NCBI GenBank assembly: GCA_002407775.1
Contig: DHOP01000032.1
Coordinates: 1-35,018 of the forward strand
Direction of reading: 5' to 3'
Length of the DNA: 35,018 nucleotides
From: Prevotella sp. UBA5387
Lineage (GTDB): Bacteria > Bacteroidota > Bacteroidia > Bacteroidales > Bacteroidaceae
In this document: positions 28,835 to 35,018 of the stretch, piece by piece
Position numbering within the stretch: position 1 is the stretch's first letter
Layout: each line of letters begins with the position of its first letter
Translations under genes and position numbers: made by a program
The notes under the pieces: generated by a model
What the model was told of the DNA's origin: nothing
The model's database searches: none
Seen by the model: the letters and a program-made list of their open reading frames with translations, nothing else

Positions 28835-31522
28835 CTAATAAAACAGCCAATCAATAGCCTTGTCTGTTCCTATTAAACCTGCATCACGAGGTTTTATTAT
28901 ATCAGGAGTGAAACCTAGGACAAGAGCCATGCCTTGGGGAAGTAGCAACGTATGCTGACCAGCATCAAAATCATACTGGTGAACATTTACAAGTGGCATT
29001 CCGTCAATACGGATAGCACTAACAATCTGTGGCTCAGCCTGTCCATAATCATTGGCCGATGCATCGGTTTCAAGTTTGGGAGCCTTGGCATACTTCTTCT
29101 GGTCATCACGAAAATAGCCCACAAGAAGATGCCCATGTTGGTCGCACGAGAAAGTCAATGTTGTAGCCTCTTCGCGTTGCGCGGCGGAAGAAAATACACA
29201 GGCTTTAAGTCCTGACAATTCAGGTGCAAGATCAGTAACTAAACTGTCCAAGTCGGAGAAAAGTCTTGCACCCTTTTTCAGGACCACAGTCTGATACCCT
29301 TCTGGGAAAGTGACATTAGCATTGTGCAGTGGACTTATTTCCTCAGTAGCAGAATGGTATTCACCCGCAGCAACAGCCTTGAGCTGAGCTATATTCTTTT
29401 TCAGGTTAATGAGTTCCTGATTATAAAGTGGCAAAAGTTCTCGCCAATGTTTCATCTTTCCATTGTCTCCTCCTACAGGGATACGACGTTGTGCTGTCTG
29501 CATGCTGTTGGCATATAGATATGTAGTGTCTGTAAGTTGTACGAGTCGTCGATAGTGGCTCAAGCTCTTCTCCAGAAGAGGTACTGCGTCATCAAGATGA
29601 TGGATGTCTTTGTCCCATTTATAGCGTAGTACAGCCTCTGCGGCCTTTACCTTCCACCCCATGGCATAAGCAAACTCCCTATAGCAATGCATATCATTTC
29701 TTAAACGGGAGAACTCGTCCTTGTGCAGAGTCACCTTATCGGCTATGGCATCAATAGCCGACACAGCCCTGTCACCATGTCGCTCAGTTTGCTCAACAAT
29801 ATCGAGGGGAAGTTCGCCCTGATGAGATTGATGTTTCCACTCCTTCTCCACGTATTCTATCAATTTTTCTCCTTCAGGGCCACAACTTTCATAGAAACCC
29901 GGGTAGATCGTGTATTTGTATGGATTCACCAACTGGCTCATAAACATCCCTAGAAGCAATGTCTGACGATTACCCTCCGTAATACCGAAACGACGCAGAT
30001 ATTTCGGAGCGATTTCCCCACTCTGATTATATGCTTCAAGGATTTGTCCCGCGTCCTGATGATTCAAGCCATAATAATCAGATAAGGAATGACCCCAATA
30101 TTTCATCTCGTCAACACTGTCTCGGCGGCAATTCCAGGCATAGCGTCCCCAAGTGGCATACCACATCCAGTCTCTGTCTAACTGATATTCTCTAAGTCCT
30201 CCAGATAGTCTGTCTGCAGTGTACGGCCAATCCCAATAGGAAGCCTGAGGATATAGGTGCAGGGAATTGGCATGATGCACATCATGCATTGCAACCACAG
30301 ACTTCTGCACGAAATTAGGTGATGACCATCGCCAAGGCTCCAGGTTAGCAAGGATATGAACATTTTCAATATGTGTCGTCCCCAAGGCAGCCAAATCCCG
30401 ATGCGTCTCAGACCACGGACCACCAGGCTGATAGGTGGTGAGAGATTCACCATTGTACTTATGCATGGTGTATAGATTATGGTAGAGAGGCAATGCGGCA
30501 TCCATCACTGCCTTACAGTCGGTATCATGAGCACGCAGCAACAAGGGCGGTTCGTCGGTTCGGCCACAAGCCTTTAGACCATCCCTCACACCAGGTATGA
30601 TAGTCTTAGTAAACCATTCCACATCGTCCTCATAGGTGTCCATGGCCTCACCAAGACATACCAGCAGACCTACATTTGGATATTTCTCGATAAAAGCAGC
30701 GATGCTTTTTCGCGTGTAATCACTGATAAGCGGTGTAATAGGACGATGCCGGTCCTGTGTCTTCAGATCATAATGATCGGCAAAAGGCTTGCTGAGAATG
30801 ATATTATAGAACATCTGAATGACAAAGATGCCACGCTTGTCAGCCTCTTTTGTCAGAAACGAAAACATCTCCTCGTTCTTTTTGAATGTGGAATCATCCA
30901 CCTCAACTGCAAAAGGATAATCCTTTAGTTTGACAAGCGACGCAAACGGATGTCCATTCCATAAATAAAGTGAGTTCATGCGATTGTCCACCAGCATATC
31001 AAGATACTTGATCCACTGCGCCTTATCATAAAACCATGGGAAGTTTTCAGGAGTATAAGGATATTCATACACCCCATGACCGGGTAGATAGACCGGTTTC
31101 TGCAGTCCTACACAGCCACCTCGCAGTACCATCTCGGGAGAATCCTTGATGACTTCAGGAAGGTTTAGATTTCCACTTTTCCATGCCTGCTCAGCAATTT
31201 CCACGCAGGCATAAATCACTCCTGACCCACCATTGCCAACTACACGAATCGTCCTGCCTTTTGTTTGTATGACAAAACTCTCCGGTTTCTTTCCTACAAT
31301 GTCTATGGCATGAGTAAGTTTGATGTGGTATTGTCCCTTTGACCCATTTACATTCGGCAGATAGCCAAGGGTCTGAAGTTTCTTCTTTAAATACTCTGCG
31401 GCAAAAAGTTCACGTTGTGTAGCATGAGCCATCGTGGTAATTCTTACCGTCTGAGCATCTACGGTGCCACAGACAGCAAGTATCAGCAGTAATAATAGAT
31501 ATCTGACTTTTCTCATGTTCAT
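28835..31522 (-). CDS. Probable GH138-like alpha-D-galacturonidase
   Basis: This 895-residue exported protein has a signal peptide ending TVDAQ (residue 24), a GH67N/GH20b-like alpha/beta domain at about 25-125, a TIM-barrel region at about 130-470 (MVLRGGCVGLQKPVYLPG opening), then a largely helical part and a C-terminal beta domain from about 760. Conserved-looking acidic residues are E292 (LVCLGEAMD), E359 (HKYNGES) and E395 (LANLEPWRW). The 67-residue spacing of E292 and E359 equals that of Glu-294/Glu-361, which I recall as the catalytic pair of GH138 BPA0997. In B. thetaiotaomicron BT0997 (GH138) adjoins BT0996 (propeller-GH2), and the same pair is adjacent here. I therefore favour GH138, removing alpha-galacturonate from chain A of RG-II. 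A GH67/GH115-like alpha-glucuronidase is the main alternative. Confidence 0.6.
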   Translation of the reverse strand: MNMRKVRYLLLLLILAVCGTVDAQTVRITTMAHATQRELFAAEYLKKKLQTLGYLPNVNGSKGQYHIKLTHAIDIVGKKPESFVIQTKGRTIRVVGNGGSGVIYACVEIAEQAWKSGNLNLPEVIKDSPEMVLRGGCVGLQKPVYLPGHGVYEYPYTPENFPWFYDKAQWIKYLDMLVDNRMNSLYLWNGHPFASLVKLKDYPFAVEVDDSTFKKNEEMFSFLTKEADKRGIFVIQMFYNIILSKPFADHYDLKTQDRHRPITPLISDYTRKSIAAFIEKYPNVGLLVCLGEAMDTYEDDVEWFTKTIIPGVRDGLKACGRTDEPPLLLRAHDTDCKAVMDAALPLYHNLYTMHKYNGESLTTYQPGGPWSETHRDLAALGTTHIENVHILANLEPWRWSSPNFVQKSVVAMHDVHHANSLHLYPQASYWDWPYTADRLSGGLREYQLDRDWMWYATWGRYAWNCRRDSVDEMKYWGHSLSDYYGLNHQDAGQILEAYNQSGEIAPKYLRRFGITEGNRQTLLLGMFMSQLVNPYKYTIYPGFYESCGPEGEKLIEYVEKEWKHQSHQGELPLDIVEQTERHGDRAVSAIDAIADKVTLHKDEFSRLRNDMHCYREFAYAMGWKVKAAEAVLRYKWDKDIHHLDDAVPLLEKSLSHYRRLVQLTDTTYLYANSMQTAQRRIPVGGDNGKMKHWRELLPLYNQELINLKKNIAQLKAVAAGEYHSATEEISPLHNANVTFPEGYQTVVLKKGARLFSDLDSLVTDLAPELSGLKACVFSSAAQREEATTLTFSCDQHGHLLVGYFRDDQKKYAKAPKLETDASANDYGQAEPQIVSAIRIDGMPLVNVHQYDFDAGQHTLLLPQGMALVLGFTPDIIKPRDAGLIGTDKAIDWLFY

Positions 31523-31549
31523 TCTTTATTATTCATCTTCCCAACCAGC

Positions 31550-34500
31550 TTATCTAAGAAGTTCAAGGTCAATTTTCTTATATGCAATGCGTTGCCTACG
31601 CCAGGTATAGACACAATGAAGCGTTCCATCACGACCCTCGATAATAGCAGGATATGAATACTGACTAATCGGACTGTCTTCTAACGTCAGCACATGACGC
31701 CAATTGTCTCCATCGTCACTTACTGCAATGCTGAGCGGAGTGCGTGGTCCCTTTGGCGTCCCCATAATGGTTTCAAAGTCATTATATATCAGGACATGAC
31801 GCCCATCTCTTAATGTCACTGCATCGGTTCCGCTCTGGTTATTAGGCACATCTGTCAATGTCACCGGAGTCCAAGTATAACCTCCATCACTGCTATAAGA
31901 AGCGGCAAGTCTCCCATTACGTGTACGCATCAAAACCTTTAAACGACCATCCTTCAGTTTCAATAGGCTTGGCTGGATACAGTCAATGGGAGCGCGTTTC
32001 TGGGAAGTGGTAGCTAAGGCACTATCTGCAGCGACCGGACCTACATATTTCCATTGCTTCGTGTCCAAATCAAGAATCTCGACATGGAATTTCCATCCCC
32101 CTACTTCAGTGCTTGATCCGCAGATGAGTTTCCTACCCATGAGTATCGGCTTATTCTTTACTGGGCCGAGATAACCCTTTGGAAGCATTTCTCGCTTACT
32201 CCATGTCTTGCCGCCATCTGTTGACTGGACCATACAGCCCTGCCAGTCTGAAACAGAAAGACCCACCTTGTAGAACAACAGAATTTCGCCGTTAGGCAAG
32301 GTGAAGAGTACTGGATTCCAACAAGCTTTACGCTTCATGGTTTTACCAGGAAATTGACCTATGACTGGTCCGACAGAAGCATCCGTTGTTTTTTCATTAA
32401 CACCGCACATGTTACCTTGCTCCGAGCCAAGTTCAAATACACCATCACCAGCTAATATGGGCTTATCCCATGTGTTGCTGCCTTTCTTCTTTCTACTTAC
32501 CCAAATGCAGACATCAGGGTTACGTTCCTTAGTTCCCCCGAAATAAGCGGCGACTAAATCGCCATTCTTTTGCTCAGTAATCGTCGAGGCATGAGCCTCA
32601 GGAAAAGAAGCATTCTCATACAGAAACTCATCTTCTAAGATTGCCGGAGAAGTCGTAGGTATCTTGCAATCATAAACATATCTACCACTACCTATATCCT
32701 TCTTTGTTCCATCAGGGAAATAAATATCTGCTGTAGTATTTGCAGGAATGGCCACCTCCCAGTGTAACTGTTGCAAAGTTTTCTTCCATCGACTCTCCAC
32801 CAAACCGTAGGGGGTACGATATGAGGCGTCCACCTGGAAACAGTCCTGAATATCAAAACTGGGTTTTAGGACAAGATGTCGATAAGCCGTCTCATCTGTT
32901 GCAGAAGACGCGTAGGCAGGAGATGCCTGACGAATCCCAGCAATATACTGATAACACCACGTTAATAAATCACCAAGAAGCATCACGTGGTTGCCTGAAT
33001 TCATCTCTGGATTTGCCTTGTCACCGTTCCACAATTCCCAAATGGTCGTTGCACCATTGTCTGCCATGTAGCCCCATGATGGGTATGTATTATTAGTAGC
33101 CAACAACCATGCTACATCCGAAAAACCATTATCCGACAGACCTCGCAAAAGCCAAGAGATACCAATGACACCACATGTCACATGACCATTCCCGACAGTC
33201 ATGATGTTGGTAACCATATTTTTCACTACCTCATTCTTCACACTGTCAGGAACAATGCCAAAGGCTAAGGGCAACACATTGGCCGTGGCAGTATTGTTCC
33301 CATAGAACACGCTGTCTGGATAGAGTACGTGACCAGGACGAGGGGAGGTTCCACGTTTCACCGTAAGGAAACGGTGGTTAAAGGCCGTGACCATCTCCTG
33401 TCGCTTGTCCTTCCATTGATTTTCATCTTCGGGAAGTTGCAAAAGATGTGCGAAGCGTGCTAGCTGATCCGTTATTTTAATACCGTAAGCAGTGGATATC
33501 AATGAACCATCAGTCTGTCGGGACGAATCCTGTGAATGGATTAGTTCTAACTTCTCTGGAGGAACGCACCAATCCCCATAGGTGTCTTTTGTGATAATTC
33601 CATCCTTTTCATATTCATCCAAAATATGGCTAAACCATTTCTTAATATATGGGTATGACTCAGCGATGGGCTTCACGTTTCCATACTGCTCATACAGCAT
33701 CTCACACGCGAAGGGAAACACAGCTGGCCATGTCACGTTGTCATCATAATAGTTCCAAAAAGCTGGAGTCACATTCGACATGGCCCCGTCCGATCTTTGT
33801 CCATCACACATATCATGCATCCACTTGGCATACAGCCTCTCATTTTCAAACAGGTAACTCTCACCCCAACATCCCACCGTGCGATCTCCCAACCAGGGCT
33901 GACGCTCGTTACGTTGCGGACAGTCAACCGGCATGCCCTTGTAGTTACTCTTGATGCCCCAAAAGGCATTTTGCAATACCCTATTTAAGGTAGTATCAGA
34001 CGTTGAAAGTGTGCCAGTCATTCGCATGTCATCTCCTACTGTATAGGCTGTAAAATCCTCTGCTCGTACCACTTTCAGTCCCGACACTTCGACATATCTG
34101 AACCCATGATACGTAAAGGATGGACGCCACTGGATGCCGTTTTCATTACCGTCACATACATAGATATCCTCTGAGAGGGCATTTCGTAGGTTATCACGGT
34201 ACAGCGAACCATCAGGTTTTAGCCGCTCAGCATATTTCACGCGGATGGTGTCTCCTGGCTTTCCTTGCACCTTAAAACCAACCCATCCTGCCATATTCTG
34301 TCCGAAATCGAGAATATAATCTTGTCCAAGTCGCTGTACAGTTTTCGGGTGTCCAAACTCGGTCTCGACCATATTGGGCATAGGTTGTGCCATCAGAGTG
34401 CCGGTTGGAATGGAAGCTCGGTCAGCAAACTCCCACTGCTTATCGTCATAACTAGGTTGTGTCCAACCAATGAATTGTCTTCGGGCATCATATTCCTCAC

Positions 34501-35018
34501 CGTCATACTCATTGGTATTACGAAGGGGACCTGAAGCCGAAATTTTCCATGTCTGGTCAGTCGACCAAACCTCTTTGGTCCCATTTTGATATTCCACAAT
34601 GATGTTGATACGACACTTGGGAAGACCAAAGACGGGAGCCTTATAATATTTCTCCTGGCGCATCGGAAACACACGACCCGCTGCCAGAATGACGCCTACC
34701 GCTGTCTTTGTCTGTATGGCCGTGGTGACATCGAAGGTATTATAATAAATCGTTTTGCGGAAATCGCTAGGAACGGGAGACAACACTTGGTTTCCACCGA
34801 CACGCTGTCCGTTGATAAAGAACTGGTACAGACCAAACGACCCTACATAGGCCGTGGCCCGTATCACTGGACCTTTTGCAGAAAACTCTTTGCGGAGATA
34901 ACGCGGGGCAAGTCGCACATGAAGACCGCGTTGGTCGCCACCCTGAAGCTCCTCCATCCCAATCCATCGACCTTTCCAATCGTTTTCTGTCAACAGACCA
35001 ATACTAGCCATGGCTGTC
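31550..35018 (-). CDS. GH78 alpha-L-rhamnosidase fused to a sialidase-like (GH33-type) domain, 5' end missing
   Basis: The frame is open to the window edge, so the N-terminus (signal peptide and first beta domain) lies outside. Residues are counted from the ATG at 35011. The GH78 part covers about 1-785: Bac_rhamnosid_N, a beta domain, the (alpha/alpha)6 barrel with acid E369 in DCPQRNERQPWLGD and base E659 in GATTIWELWNGD, then the C-terminal beta domain. From about 790 to 1153 follows a complete BNR/sialidase-like six-bladed propeller with Asp-boxes STDGGKTW (930-937), SSDGGYTW (1040-1047) and a weaker SDDGDNW (1098-1104). FPEAHASTI and YSYPAIIEGRDG are further family motifs. GH33 includes 3-deoxy-2-octulosonidase (Kdo hydrolase) as well as sialidases, and chain C of RG-II is Rha-Kdo, so one protein might remove both sugars. 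The GH78 assignment is firm; the second activity is inferred. Confidence 0.92.
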   Translation of the reverse strand, partial: TAMASIGLLTENDWKGRWIGMEELQGGDQRGLHVRLAPRYLRKEFSAKGPVIRATAYVGSFGLYQFFINGQRVGGNQVLSPVPSDFRKTIYYNTFDVTTAIQTKTAVGVILAAGRVFPMRQEKYYKAPVFGLPKCRINIIVEYQNGTKEVWSTDQTWKISASGPLRNTNEYDGEEYDARRQFIGWTQPSYDDKQWEFADRASIPTGTLMAQPMPNMVETEFGHPKTVQRLGQDYILDFGQNMAGWVGFKVQGKPGDTIRVKYAERLKPDGSLYRDNLRNALSEDIYVCDGNENGIQWRPSFTYHGFRYVEVSGLKVVRAEDFTAYTVGDDMRMTGTLSTSDTTLNRVLQNAFWGIKSNYKGMPVDCPQRNERQPWLGDRTVGCWGESYLFENERLYAKWMHDMCDGQRSDGAMSNVTPAFWNYYDDNVTWPAVFPFACEMLYEQYGNVKPIAESYPYIKKWFSHILDEYEKDGIITKDTYGDWCVPPEKLELIHSQDSSRQTDGSLISTAYGIKITDQLARFAHLLQLPEDENQWKDKRQEMVTAFNHRFLTVKRGTSPRPGHVLYPDSVFYGNNTATANVLPLAFGIVPDSVKNEVVKNMVTNIMTVGNGHVTCGVIGISWLLRGLSDNGFSDVAWLLATNNTYPSWGYMADNGATTIWELWNGDKANPEMNSGNHVMLLGDLLTWCYQYIAGIRQASPAYASSATDETAYRHLVLKPSFDIQDCFQVDASYRTPYGLVESRWKKTLQQLHWEVAIPANTTADIYFPDGTKKDIGSGRYVYDCKIPTTSPAILEDEFLYENASFPEAHASTITEQKNGDLVAAYFGGTKERNPDVCIWVSRKKKGSNTWDKPILAGDGVFELGSEQGNMCGVNEKTTDASVGPVIGQFPGKTMKRKACWNPVLFTLPNGEILLFYKVGLSVSDWQGCMVQSTDGGKTWSKREMLPKGYLGPVKNKPILMGRKLICGSSTEVGGWKFHVEILDLDTKQWKYVGPVAADSALATTSQKRAPIDCIQPSLLKLKDGRLKVLMRTRNGRLAASYSSDGGYTWTPVTLTDVPNNQSGTDAVTLRDGRHVLIYNDFETIMGTPKGPRTPLSIAVSDDGDNWRHVLTLEDSPISQYSYPAIIEGRDGTLHCVYTWRRQRIAYKKIDLELLR

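Noticed and set aside
31550..32650. Host-mucin sialidase activity as the purpose of the locus
   Set aside because: The propeller is fused to a rhamnosidase and no sialic-acid transport, NanA-like or sulfatase genes are present; a plant-type substrate fits better.
1..35018. Insertion sequences, tRNA or rRNA genes, phage genes
   Set aside because: No transposase, integrase, tRNA-like cloverleaf or rRNA-like stretch was recognised in the frames or in the intergenic gaps.

Overview
The window looks like a piece of a Bacteroidota chromosome, most likely a Prevotella/Segatella-type gut or rumen organism. It has a SusC/SusD pair, large secreted glycosidases with Sec or lipoprotein signals, a Reg_prop/Y_Y_Y/AraC regulator, Bacteroidota-like promoter fragments and few Shine-Dalgarno sites. 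The genus is inferred, because no marker gene is present.

Thirteen protein genes all lie on the minus strand and read right to left over about 34.4 kb. Together they form one polysaccharide utilization locus (PUL). In transcription order they are: a GH78 rhamnosidase fused to a sialidase-like domain (its 5' end lies outside the window); a probable GH138 alpha-galacturonidase; a five-bladed-propeller/GH2/malectin fusion; a LacZ-type GH2; a second GH2; a GH106 rhamnosidase; an SGNH acetylesterase; a third stand-alone GH2; an AraC-type sensor-regulator without kinase or receiver; then, after a 110-bp gap, a secreted sugar-isomerase-like TIM barrel; a DUF4957/DUF5123-type beta-helix lipoprotein; SusC; and SusD. 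A strong intrinsic terminator follows SusD. The left 0.6 kb has no convincing gene but holds a degenerate 22-bp tandem repeat and several inverted repeats.

The enzyme set resembles the rhamnogalacturonan-II (RG-II) loci of Bacteroides thetaiotaomicron: GH106, GH78, several GH2, a propeller-GH2 fusion next to a GH138-like protein, and an acetylesterase. There are no sulfatases, no polysaccharide lyases and no obvious endo-acting enzyme, so the locus looks built to trim side chains with exo-enzymes. In the working model, SusC/SusD and the beta-helix lipoprotein capture and import side-chain oligosaccharides. Esterase and exo-glycosidases then remove acetyl, rhamnose, galacturonate, glucuronate, arabinose, galactose and possibly Kdo, and the membrane regulator senses a fragment and switches on the locus. 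The RG-II assignment is inferred from family composition and motif spacing, not from a database search.

The points most worth following are the GH78-sialidase-like fusion, which could remove both sugars of an Rha-Kdo side chain; the compact regulator lacking its phosphorelay; and the secreted isomerase-like protein in the SusC/SusD operon.
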